Notes under the pieces: model-generated | What the model saw: the letters and a program-made list of their open reading frames with translations, nothing else | The model's database searches: none | Told to the model about the DNA's origin: nothing | From: Lutjanus erythropterus | Lineage: Eukaryota; Chordata; Actinopteri; Lutjaniformes; Lutjanidae | Assembly: GCA_020091685.1 (NCBI GenBank) | Contig: CM034599.1 | Span: 28,409,920-28,473,919 of the forward strand | Direction: 5' to 3' | DNA: 64,000 nucleotides | Position numbers and translations under genes: made by a program | Shown: positions 1 through 11,500 of the stretch, in pieces | How positions within the stretch are numbered: position 1 is the stretch's first letter | Layout: every line of letters starts with the position of its first letter

Positions 1-3000
1 GAAAACACAAATTCGAGCTGGGAATAAAAGCACAGACAGACCTGAATCCAGACTTGGATCCAGGTCCGCTCACACCTTGTTCAGTGCAGCTAAAGGCATG
101 GCAAACATAGTGTCAAAACACTCACAGAGTTTTGTAGACAGTAGTGAGTCTTTATCAGAGCAATCCCAAAGACAAGCTTCTCAGGGCAGCAGATCTAATA
201 ACATTGCTTCACGAATATGTCAAGCCCCTGTGCCATTTCTAAAGAAGTCTTTCAGCATGGGCCCGTGTAGGACACTCTCAGGTATGGGACCGCCTCGTCC
301 TTTCCTAAAGAAGTCTGTCAGTTTGGGCTCACAGAGATGGGAGCACTTCGAGAGCCCACGGCCATATATTTCTGAGAGATGCTACTGGGACGAGTTCCCA
401 AGCCCAGATGTCAGGGTGAAGTCCTACAGTTTAGGTCGCAGTCCGTCTTCCCTCCCCAGGCCAGGCCCCTCCTGGAGGGAGTACGTCCCCTTCAGACGCC
501 CCAGCATGGGCAGCTTAGAGAGGCCTCACCCTGCACAAAGATCTTTAGCTAGTCCTTCCTACCTCACTCCTTCCATGTACCCATCCAGACAAACCTCAAT
601 CTCCCCGTTGTTGGAACCCTCCGATCCACGACGGCAAGCCGCCGTCTTCCCAGACTCCTCCAGGTGGTCCCCCTCTTATCCAGATACTCTAAGATCTGCC
701 CAGCATAAATATGTCCCCATGCCCTCTTCCATCCCTGTCCCCCAGTACCAACACTGGCCAGGGTCCAGAGGGGAAAGCATGAGACCCATGGACCCCATGA
801 GGGGCCCTCCGAGGTCCTACCTGCCCAGGGGCATCAGCTGGCCCTCACCTTACTATGCCCCCTTCCCACCCAGGGAGGGAGAGAGTTACAGACAGCCAGA
901 CAGGATGATGGGAAGGGGAGGGGAGACAGAGATCCGGGAGGGAGGGAGGGCCAGTTATGCCAGTCAGAGCAGCGGTAGAGGTAGCGCTGGTCTCTTCCGA
1001 CAGTCCCTGTCCATCACGCCCACACTGCTCAGCTCCCCCGAAACCACAGAGGAGAGCGAGCGGCACAGAGCTGAGATGGAGCTGCCTGAGAGGAGAGCAA
1101 AAAGGTGAAACGTCATCACACCTGGACAAAAACAACAAAGACACTGGAGTTTTTTCTTGGCAGAGGGATTTATTTGTGTTGCCAAAATAACATCAGAGGG
1201 ATAGTTCAGATTACTTGAAGTGGGGTTGTATGAGGTACTTATCTACAGTCACTGTATTATCTGCAATAGATGGTAGGGTCACTTTTTATTTGAAATTTGA
1301 ATTCATTCGAACATAGAGAAATAAGTTAATATTCAATGGCCACACAGACTCATTGAAATAGTTAGCCTTGTGATCTTGACTTATTACATGCTCTACTGAC
1401 ATATCAGTAAACAAAGCTAGTTATATTATTTGCTACATAAGTGGATGAACCTCACGAGCAAAGCCATCTTGAGTGAATCCTGACACCAGAGCATCTGAGA
1501 GGCAGTGTGGGGAGGTTACTAACAAAGCTGTTAACTGATTTTGTACAAAGCAGCTCTTTTGCTCTACAACAACAAAAAATCTGTGGAGTCACCTGCTAGC
1601 TTGTGGTGAGATGTTTGGTGTAATAATTAATAAAATAACAAAAATAATGTTGTCAACAGCATTCCAATTAAATCAAATGGCTTCTTTATCATTTCAAATT
1701 TGTTTGAGCTTGATTTTTTTTAATAAGTGACTGCCCGAGTAGATAGCAGTTGACACACGCCCAGTTCAGAAAGGCAGAGTAAACGTATTTTAGCTATGTA
1801 AAAAAGGCCCACAAAAAATCAGTATCAGTTGTGTACAGTATATTTAGACTATTTTCACCACTTTACCTTCCTTTCAGACACTTTTTTTCTGACAGGAAAC
1901 TGCTGTTATGTAAGTCAAATATCACTCTCTTCAAAGCCACCAAATGCCTTTGGAAAAATCAGTGATTTTACTTTGCAGGATATTGGGGTGTCTGATCTAC
2001 TACTGCCTCGATCAGTTAGTTTGCTTGTGTTATTGTGTGACCTTGGTGTTTTAAATGATTAGTTTGGATTCACCTAAGTTACACAATAACACAAACAATC
2101 TAATCAATCGAGGCAGCGGTGGACCAGCAACTCCAGTGTTCTGCGAGATAAAATGACTGATAGATAAAGTGAATTTTACAAAGAAGTCTGGTGGCTTTGT
2201 AGAGTGCAATATTTGGCTTACACAGCTAGGGTTTCCCATTGGAAAAGGCTGTCTGATGGCATGGTAAAGAGGTGGAAATATTATAAATATTCTCATTTTA
2301 TTGCTGACCCTGTCCACAGCAGTACATTGTACAATAGTACACTGACTAAGAAATAAATACTTCATGCAACACCAGTTAAAAGAAAGTCCTAACTACCCCT
2401 TTAACGTTGTTGTATTTGTTTCTTGCTCGTGAGTACTGTAATCTGACAACTTGTTCTGTGTATCTCATTAGAAGGAACACATCAGTAGATGAGAGTTATG
2501 AGTGGGACTCTGCCGATGCCTGTGTGGACTCGGAGGTCCTGGAGGCCATGAGGTTTGATCAGTCACAGATGGGTATTCGGAGAGGCAGAGGAGAGCTCAG
2601 ATATGATCAAGCTGCTGGCCTCCAGGACCAGCGACAGAAAGGTAAACTCTCATTATGCTTTCGATGTTGCATGTGTCATTGTGAGCTTAATGCTTGAGGT
2701 GATGTGATGCTGCATGTGTTCATCCTGTGCCCTTGTGCTGTTACTGTGAGCTTGTCCCATGACATGCCCATCCATGCATTTCCTCTCCCCTGACGCCCTC
2801 CCCAGGCCCGTCTCCCTCAGTCAGCCCGCCAGTTTCCAACCCACCTCACTGCCACTACAGCCGCTCCCTAAGTGAGGCACGCTTCAACGCTCTCCGTCAG
2901 GAATACCAAGAGTACAGGCGGGCTCAGGAATCCATCTGTTCCCGTGAACCCTGCCTCACCCCTGGCCACGATTCAGACTCTGACTCCAGCTCAGCGCTGC

Positions 3001-3005
3001 TTTAG
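1..3005 (+). CDS. 3' part of a Ser/Pro/Arg-rich protein gene, possibly a turtle/IGSF9-type cytoplasmic tail (partial)
   Basis: Three exons are visible: one open from base 2 to 1104 and entering from outside the window, then 2472-2641, then 2806-3005 ending in TAG. Junctions are GT-AG and the frame holds across both, giving about 490 C-terminal residues. No globular domain is seen. The tail is disordered-looking, rich in Ser, Pro and Arg, with repeated basic-S-x-S-(L/M)-G motifs (PFLKKSFSMG, PFLKKSVSLG, VKSYSLG, RRPSMG). After that come DESYEWDSAD, an Arg/Gln-rich helix (ARFNALRQEYQEYRRAQES) and an acidic Ser end (DSDSDSSSALL). The low-complexity tail with a conserved C-terminal helix suggests the intracellular part of an adhesion or scaffold protein. 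IGSF9/turtle is my best guess, from memory only. The ectodomain exons would lie to the left. The exon structure is solid; the identity is weak. Confidence 0.6.
1197..2405. repeat. Foldback (palindromic) repeat, copy 1
   Basis: The left end (AGGGATAGTTCAGATTACTT) and the right end (ACTACCCCTTTAA) are inverted. The two arms are imperfect reverse complements meeting at about 2050: the stretch around 2003-2045 pairs with 2075-2118 (CTGCCTCGATCAGTTAG against its complement). It lies in the intron at 1105-2471 of the first gene. It has no ORF, so it looks like a non-autonomous MITE-like element. Confidence 0.6.
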
Positions 3006-3159
3006 CAGCTTGACTCGGTCCGTTATTCTTCCTGCCCTCTCACCTCTTTCCTTTTTTCCCTCCTCCCACTGTTCACCTGCCTGCATCCTTTCCTTGCCTG
3101 CAACTGTATCATCCACATGTAATAATTTTTTGCATGCTAAAACCTGCTTAAGTTATAGT

Positions 3160-4643
3160 TAAAGGGATAGTTCCGATTATTTCAAGTGGGGTTGTATGCG
3201 GTACTTATCCATATTCAATACCAACGGTAGATGGTGGTCAGCATGCTCCCTGTTTGGAAAAGCAGAGAAGCAGGGTCCCAGCGCAGAAACTAAGGGCCCG
3301 TGTCCACATAGCATTTTTTGTGAGTGCCAGCATCTTTTTTCAGTTGTTCCTAATGAGGAGAGAGTGTTTGTGGCAACATGCAACCACTGAGAGAAAAGGC
3401 ACTGTGCCCAGCATTTTTTCCAAGAACTCTCTTTTTGTGTTGTCACTGTTGCTTTTTTAAAGGCAACCAATCATATATTAGATGGGGACTTGTCACCCTG
3501 GTAAGAAAATGGAGCTCTTTCCTTTTCTTTCCTGATGTGCACCGGAGAGCTGCGGCTCAACTCATGTCTGTGCAGGAGCCCAGAGGGAAAAATGTTTTTA
3601 AAAATGTGTTCAGCTCTCAGTAATTTTGCAGGCCTTTGTGTGAATCTCTGTGGTTTGAAATTTAGTTTCTCTCCTGTGTCACTGTTTGTACTCTTATGCT
3701 GGAAATATACTTGCTTTTAACTACGCGTTTGCATACGCACCCCTACGCATCCCTGCGCTTCATGGCTGCCTCGCGTATACTGCGTCCATTCGGAGCGATG
3801 GTTGTGCGCGTCCTCAGAAATTAACGCTACGCATATGTGAACGCAAACGCATGGTTAAACAGCAAGTATATCTCCGGCCTTAGGTATCAACTTTATTTAA
3901 TTGTTTTGTGCCATTTCAGCTGATAGAACTTGTGTCAAGTTATTGCTAATGAAAACCAAACATTTCCTGATTTTGCTTCTTCATAATGATAGGTTTTCGA
4001 TAACAAAATATGAGGGGACCTTTACTCTGAATGGCATGTGGTCAACCAGCATTTTGCAGCCGCTTGGCTCAAGACGAGTTTGAGATATCAGTCTCTCCAA
4101 AGCAACCAGACTCCTTTCAGTCATTTTATTTTACAGAATACAGGACTCTGGTCTGATCTTTCGGCTCTGATCTTTCTTGGTTAGTGTGTTTGTGTTATTG
4201 TTTGACTATTGTGATACAGAACTCACACAATAACACAAGCTAACTAACCAAACAAGGCAGTGGCAGACCAACAACTCCTTTGTCCTGTGAGGTAAAATGA
4301 CTGATTTCACCTTCAGAGTCTGGTTGGTTTGGAGAGAGCGATATTTGGCTTATGTAACGGTGGCTTCCCTTCAGAAAAAGTCTGTCTGACAGCAAGGTAA
4401 AGCAGTGACAGTATTCTAAATATGGCATAGACTTAAACTGATATTGATTTTTTTAAGTGGCTAAAATACATTTTGCTGCTGACTCTGTCCACAGCGGTAC
4501 ATTGCTTAGCTTCCCACTCCGGTACTCCTGTCTGCTTCTCCAAACTGGGGGTGTGTCGACTACCATCTACTATAAGAAATACACTGACTATGGCCAAATA
4601 CCTCAAACAACCCCGCTTTGAATAATCTGACTACACCTTCAAC
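3160..4643. repeat. Foldback repeat, copy 2, with nested insertions
   Basis: The left end at 3160 (TTAAAGGGATAGTTCCGATT) and the inverted right end near 4600-4643 match copy 1. A middle hairpin is at about 4170-4290. The left arm is interrupted by other repeat DNA at about 3290-3890, including a CpG-dense block rich in ACGCA. Confidence 0.55.
3690..3890. repeat. CpG-dense insert rich in ACGCA/TGCGT
   Basis: This short block has many CG dinucleotides and repeated ACGCA/TGCGT words inside otherwise AT-rich DNA. It is flanked by foldback-arm sequence, which suggests an inserted transposon relic. It does not encode a protein in any sensible frame. Confidence 0.4.
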
Positions 4644-4700
4644 ATGTTTTAATTTTGAAGGGCTGCTCTCTAATACTGTCCGGTTCTTTGTCTTTCACAG

Positions 4701-4726
4701 ATGTATCTAAGACAGACACCAAATAG
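4701..4726 (+). other. Possible alternative terminal exon of the first gene
   Basis: A strong pyrimidine tract and CAG lie just before 4701. Joined from the donor at 2641, the frame reads DVSKTDTK and then stops at 4724-4726. It could equally be a 3'UTR exon joined from a GTCCGT just after the stop at 3005. There is no conservation evidence, so this is tentative. Confidence 0.2.
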
Positions 4727-6354
4727 CGGTTTTAATGAACAGACGACAGCACTGTGGTCCTGGACACTGTGACACCTCACTGAAGATTGGTCATGTGAAA
4801 GAATTCATCAAGTTTTTATTCTCTGTTACAGCAGACTAAAGTTAAACAATTCAAAGAGACAGCACTGTATGCTACATGCCATCAAATGTGACAGACTGCA
4901 CCTCCTCAGTTGTTATCAAATGACACATATTCTTTTTTTTTCTTGTGCGTACTCCATTGTGCTTTGCATAATGAGAAGGGATTATTTATTTTTCTAAGAA
5001 GCTTGTGCAACTGCATTTTTGGTTTTTGTTTTCAACCTCGACAATCAGGCACACAGGGCTGCTTTGAGAAATGAATTTCTCCCCCCTGACTAAGACAGGT
5101 TTACAGTAGAGAGTTGAGAAAGGGCTGCTTTATAAAAGCAGCAGTCCATTGCCTCAAAGACTTCCCTTTAATAATAATAAAGGGATGCTAATGACAATTA
5201 TGTAGGCCTGTGTCCAAGATAACATCTGTTGGTGGAAATGTCTGTATCTGTAGTGTTGCCTGTGTTGCCAAACAGCGCTCAAAGCATTTTCACCACCATC
5301 TCCTTCTGAATATAAAAGTACTTGAATAACTTTAAGATCACATTAGGCAGCACAGATTTTTTTGTACTTCAGTACAAAATCTTATTCATGATACCTAACT
5401 TTGTTACTCCAAACCATAAGTTACTGTATTTAAAAAGTAATAAGTTTATTTGCCAGTGATTTCCCTGCTCGTTCCATGAACTCATTTCTTGTTCTATACA
5501 TTTTATCTGTCACAAAAACATTCCCCTGTTGAGACTTTATATATGAAATCATTTCACATAGCCTCCCAGTATTTGTTCAAAATGTACAAATGTTTATATG
5601 TACCTTAATGTGAATGAACCCTACTGTTTTATTGTATTGTATATTCCACTTCATTTCATCAGATGAGAAAATGCTACTTTACTCCACCTGAATCAGTTCA
5701 ACCTCAGAGCTGTGATTAAATGACAGACACAGGGAAAATTATATTTTGCCTTATTTTTGTTGATGTCAACATAGACAATTTGATTGATGGTCAAAGGTTT
5801 GAGCTGATGAGCTTTAATCAAACAAAACTGATCAGAGGTTTAAAAATGATTGAAACCTTTTTTTACTCACATGATGAGTATTTCTGTATATTTATTGAGG
5901 TGAGTTATGATATGCAACGATGTTTACAATTCACATCACTGATGTGAAGGCAGCACTGTGAATATTTCATCGACTTCTAGTTCTGTATTTGAATTGCAAG
6001 TCTGTTATGAATTTTGTGCCCATTCCTTTTTGTTTTTTTTACTGAAAAATGACAAAAGCTGTTTTTTTATGTCTCCTGACAAGCAGATTTAGAAGAAAAT
6101 CTTACTTTGTACTATATTTACTTAAATAACCCAGATGGAAATCTTCATATGGAGTGAGTATGCATTTCTGATGATGGTTTTTGAAGTTTTGTACAAACTG
6201 GAAATTTTTATATCTCGACACCTGGTTGTTTTTGTCATTTTTATATGTTTGTAATGAATAAATTGTTTTATTCTGAATGTACCAGACTGAGAATGTGCTG
6301 ACTTTTTTACAGTATTGTTTGTATAGAGGTGTGTGACACAGCTGCTCTTCAACG

Positions 6355-6580
6355 GGCCGATATGTAGGATTTAGTGGCATCTAGCATCCAGTGGTGAAAC
6401 CATCTGAAAACCCCTTGTCTTCATAAACATGCATTTATATGTCTATGCTCACCTCAGCCACTCTAACAAAGTGTGTAGGAGGACCTTCAGGGGTCGCGAA
6501 ATGCATAAAAAAAATGCAACTACAGGCTTGTTTCATCTGATTTCAAGGAGAATCCGACCCTGTAATAGGCACTAAAAACA
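6355..6580. repeat. Dispersed fish repeat fragment
   Basis: The words ATGTAGGATTTAGTGGCATCTAG and GTGTAGGAGGACCTTC resemble a family common in percomorph genomes, recognised from memory. There is no ORF. The boundaries are approximate. Confidence 0.4.
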
Positions 6581-7641
6581 ACTATAAAGAAATAGCTGAT
6601 ATTCTCATTAATGGTTGCTTATGTAGGCCATATATGGTTTCTTAACCAGTTAAAAAAAAATAATAAAATGTATACTGTATCTACTGCAAAAAAAACTAAA
6701 AACACCAAGTCAGCTCTATTTTAACATGACTAAAACTACAATGAATCTACAGCCATCCTCGCAGCTGCTTTTTTGTAACCCCAGAGACAGGTCTCAAATT
6801 CAAACTGGCTTGAGGCCCCTGATGATATGGTTGTCTTCAACATTGGAGTACGGCAAGAAAGCAGAATATTTCTGAAAATTTACTTTTTTTGTTTGTTTAA
6901 GGTATTTTTGTCATATATAACAAAAAAAATGCAAATTTACAAACTCAGCAACTCATCTGTCACTTTGAATTAGTCATTAAATACCCCTGATGAAAGTGGC
7001 TAACTGAGCTTTGTCTGTTTTTTTTTGTGTTTTTGTCAAACATCACAGTGTGTGCAGTGAAAACTGGATCCTGTGGGGTGGCACATAATTATAGCAGCTC
7101 CCACCCATGGACTAATTATCCAATAGATTTGAAACCCTGCTCAACCAATTATCCAATGCCAATTGAACACCTGGTTAAGGTTGACTATAGAGTATATTGT
7201 TTTCCTCATGTCTGTCCACTTTTTACTCTGAGGACAGTTTTCACAATGTTAGGTTAGTCTTTAAAGGTCTTGAATTAATCTGTGTGCTTTAGTCCCTTTT
7301 GGTCTCAGTTGTTGAGATATTTCAGTTTGGACCAAAGTGGTCAACCGACCGACTGTGAGACCAACAATACCACATACGGAGCCTCTGTTTCATCCCATCC
7401 TTAAATCTCCTCCTGCATTTCAATACACTGTAGGTGCTGAGTCATCCCTCTGGAAAAAGGTGAGTCACAGGTGTCTTATCTCAGCATGCAGCAGGTGTGA
7501 CAAACATTGCACAACATTGCCAGTAATTGTCCATACAGTTATTGTTTATTTCAAGATCTTATCATTTTCATGGAGTTTTGGTTAGTGATATTAAGAAGGT
7601 GATGAAGTGACATACAAGGTGTAGATCATCAATTATTATCT

Positions 7642-8240
7642 TTAAAGGATAATTCAGATTATTTGAAGTAGGGTTGTATGAGGTATTTATCCAGAGTTGG
7701 TGTTATTACCTACAGTAGCTGGTGGTCAACATGCCTCCACTTCCACTTTAAGCAATGTAATACTGTGGACAGGGTCAGCAGCAAAAGGTACTTTAACCAC
7801 TGAAAACCACTGCTTTACCTAACTGCTGTTATTTAGCCAAATATCACTCTCTCCAAAACAACCAAACTCCATTGGCAAAACCAGTGATTTTATCTCACAG
7901 AACACTGGTCTTGCTGGTGTACCACTGCCTTGATCTGTTAGTTTGCCTATGTTACTGTGTGACTTTGGTGAATCTGAACTATCCTTTAAGACATCAAAGT
8001 TACACAGTAACACAAACAACCTGACAGATCAAGACAGCTGTAGACCAGCAGCTGCTGTGTTCTGTGAGGTAAAATGACTGATTTCAGCTATGGAGTTTGG
8101 TTGGTTTGGAGAGAGTGATATTTGGATTACAGAACGGCAGTTTCCCATCAAACAACACAATCTGATGGTAAGGTAAAGTGATAGAAATTATCTTAACATA
8201 CTGTACATTTAAACTGGTATTGATTTTTTGTGGATTTGTG
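7642..8240. repeat. Foldback repeat, copy 3 (right end decayed)
   Basis: The left end (TTTAAAGGATAATTCAGATT) and the middle hairpin at about 7925-8035 match copies 1 and 2. The right terminal repeat is not recognisable. It lies downstream of the es1 stop codon. Confidence 0.5.
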
Positions 8241-8564
8241 GATTCCTTCCTGCCCGCAATTAATAAGTATGAAAGTACATCTCCAGTTCAAAACATGGGT
8301 CAAGATAAATAGTGACCCATAAGCCCCTCAAATGTGCAGATCTGCTCTCTGTATTTGTTTCTGGACTCACGCAGATGATTTGGCTCACCTACTTGACATC
8401 ACATTTGCCTATAATACCATCAATTACACACAACAAACCATTTGGTCTTTAACTAAAGCATTTATATTGTTTCAGGTAAGAATTCATCACAGTACAGAGG
8501 TGTAATTATGTTGCACATACACACCAAACTTTCTCTATTTCTCTTCCAGGCTTCAAGTGTCACA

Positions 8565-11500
8565 TTACTTGGTTGACATGCGCATGACATGTTTGACCAT
8601 ATTTCCAATACCATCAAATATATAGTGATAGTGATACTCAGTTTCCCACATGAAGGTTGGGGTGCTGACCACTTTGTTCTTCTCGTCCACATAGGCTTCG
8701 TGAAAGAAAGGGTTAAGGTCAAAGCAGGAGTTATTTCAGAACAAAAAGCAACAATAAAATGTGTATACTTAGCCAACTAACACTGATAGAAAGTACAGAA
8801 GCCCCGAGAAGCATGTGAGAAAAATTTTTTTGGTGATCCAGTCTAATCTAAATTGTGTTTTTGACTGTACCAGTAGAGAACCTGCCCTTTGCCTGTATTT
8901 CTTATTATTTTGCTGTGCTCAGGATGTTTATCAGCCCAAAACATCAGTATTTGACATCCTGGGAATACAAATTATCTTTCTGCTGCATTTACAAACAGCG
9001 TGTGGTCAAAAAGGAGTTTTGCCAGGAGATTTTATTTTATTTTATCTTATCCGTTGTTTGTTGTGTTGCCAAAAGAGGCTGAAATGTGTGGAGTCATAAG
9101 AGTGCCATAAAAAATAATAAATCTGTAAAATAATGAGAAAATAAATGTGGAGATATAAAGACAAATAAAAAACATTTTAAAATATTATAAACATTTTGCT
9201 TTCACATTTCTTTGTTAATTCATGTCTTTAAATTCTATTTTTCTAAATATATTTATTATTTGCATATTAATTAATTCAAGATTTTTAGTTCATTTTTTAA
9301 TGTTGTTTAATGTTGTTTCCCTATAGCGTTTGCTTTTTCCTATTGTTTTTTTTTATTCCTTGAAGGGCCAAGCTTTCAGTGAGTGGTCAGTTCCTACAAA
9401 ACAATAGAAAAAATACTAAAAAAATAAATAAATAAGGGGTACAAATACATTACTGACATTACATAAAAAATAAATTAAAGAAAGAATGATTATCCTGGCA
9501 AAAAAAAATATTTAAATCAGACTTAAAAAATGGATCACCAGAATTGTTTTTCCTCACTTCCTGTCATAAAGAAACAGACCTTAGAAAGGATATATATGGC
9601 TCACGGCCGTGGTGGCGAGCGCCCATGTTCTTGACAGCCTGCACCATGTTTGTGTGAGGCCAGTTTCCCCAGCGAGTGTTGTCGTCCCGCTCGTAGCCCA
9701 TGGTCACCTCGATGTTGGGCAGCACGCGGCAGGCCAGCACTGGAGCCATGCTGGCCAGTCTGAAACCAGAGCAAACAGTCAGATGAGGTTTTTATTAAGT
9801 CAAGATTAAGAGACGACACTGATCTCAGGGTGTGGGAATAATTGCCTTACCTGTACTACACAGGAGAGAGTCAGAGGCTGAAAGAAAGGATTTCCCAGCA
9901 TAAAACACTGGGGCAGCAGTGTGACACTCAGTCTTCACAGTGTGTACTTGTAGATCTACTATTACTGACCAAATGGTGAGCATGAGGCAGGATTACAGAT
10001 CGTCAGCTGTTTATTAACACCATTTTCCAATAAATTAAACTATGGGAGAATATGCAACAGTTCTGGAAAGACAACATCCCTGTTTTTAAACAAAAATGTA
10101 GTCCATTACAGGTAACACTCACCTGTACGTGAAATTTTGTGAATATTTCTAGGATCCTACAGACTCAAATTTAATTTTCAGTGTAGTTCAAATCAATAGA
10201 ATCCCACTAAATGTACCTGGTACTTGACATAACTACTGTTTCACTGGCAAAAAGACAGTTCACCTGAAAATCAAAAACACACATTTTTTTCTCTCACCTG
10301 TACTGCTATTTATCCATCTAGATAGTTAGGAGATATTGGACGTAGAGATTTCTGCCTTCGCTCCAGTATAATGAAACTTCGTAGCACTTGTCTTGCATTT
10401 GAAAAACTCAACAGCAATTGAAATGGACACTTTTTATTGTTTGTTTTGTTGTTTTTATTGTTGTTTGTTATATTGCTCTGCCCAAAGGCACCAGACTCCA
10501 TTGACAAAAACAGTAAATTTACCTCTCAGAACATGGGAGTAATGGGTTTAGCGCTGCCTTGATCAGTTGGTTTGTTGGCATAAGCTGGATCCAAACTGTG
10601 TTAAAACACCAAACTCGCACAATAACACAAACTAACTGACTGGTTGAGGCAGCGGTACACCAGCAATAACTTTCATGTTCTGAGATGTAAAATTATTGTT
10701 TTTGTCAGTGGAGTCTGGTGACTTTGAACAGAGCAGCAGACTAGCCGTTTCTGTTCTGGAGGAATCCTTTCCATAATGTTGTCAGCAATAAAGAAGAGAA
10801 TCTGTGGCAAACAAACACTTTCAGTGGACGCACATTGACATATTCTACAAATATGGTCAGTAAAGGCTGCTCACTGTCACTAGTTTATGCTCTCTGTTCC
10901 ATTTAAGTTTCTTGCTCATATGTTATAGTAAGTACCTCAGTTCCAAAAACATTGGGACACTGGGTACAAAGTAAATTAATGAGTCCATATTTTGTTTTCA
11001 GAAATCATGGACATTGTGTCCTCTGGACTAAAGAGGAAAATGACAATCTAGACTGTTAAATCTGTGAAGGCCCCATTAATGCTGAAAGGTACATACAGGT
11101 TTTGCAGCAACATGCTGCTCTAGACAGGGTGTTTTTCAGAGACATCCCCACTTCTTTCAGCAAGATAATGCCAAGACACTTTCTGCATGTGTGGCTTCAT
11201 AGTAAAAGAGTTCAGGTATTATACTGGCCCGCCTGGAGTCTAGGCATTTAACCCTTACACCCTTTTAACCCTTTAAAACAGCAATAACACAAACAAACAG
11301 ATCAAGGCAGCAGAAGGCCAGCTCCTGTGATCTGCGAGGGAAAATGAAAAATGCCAAAGGAGAGGGATATTATGCTTATATAATGGTTTCCCATTAGAAA
11401 AGGTTGTCTGACAGCAAGATGAAGCAGTGAAAATATTCTAGATGTGGCTTACATTTAAACTGATATTGATTTTTTTTGTTTTTTTTAGGTGGCAGCTGAC

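Larger units (their letters stand above)
3006..8564. other. 3'UTR and intergenic stretch between the first gene and es1
   Basis: No credible coding exon was found apart from the candidate at 4701. The stretch holds the 3'UTR of the first gene (AATAAA-type signals near 5172 and 6257), two foldback repeats, a CpG-rich repeat block at 3690-3890, and a common fish repeat around 6355-6580. Some repeats may be part of the 3'UTR. Confidence 0.5.

Noticed and set aside
5720-5947. 75-aa plus-strand frame
   Set aside because: AT-rich, no homology recognised, no splice or promoter context; likely chance in the 3'UTR or spacer.
9602-9603. GT-AG splice for es1 intron 6 using GTGAGC and GAAG
   Set aside because: It gives HHGPYVDE, deleting conserved REPYEA residues; the AT-AC reading restores them exactly.
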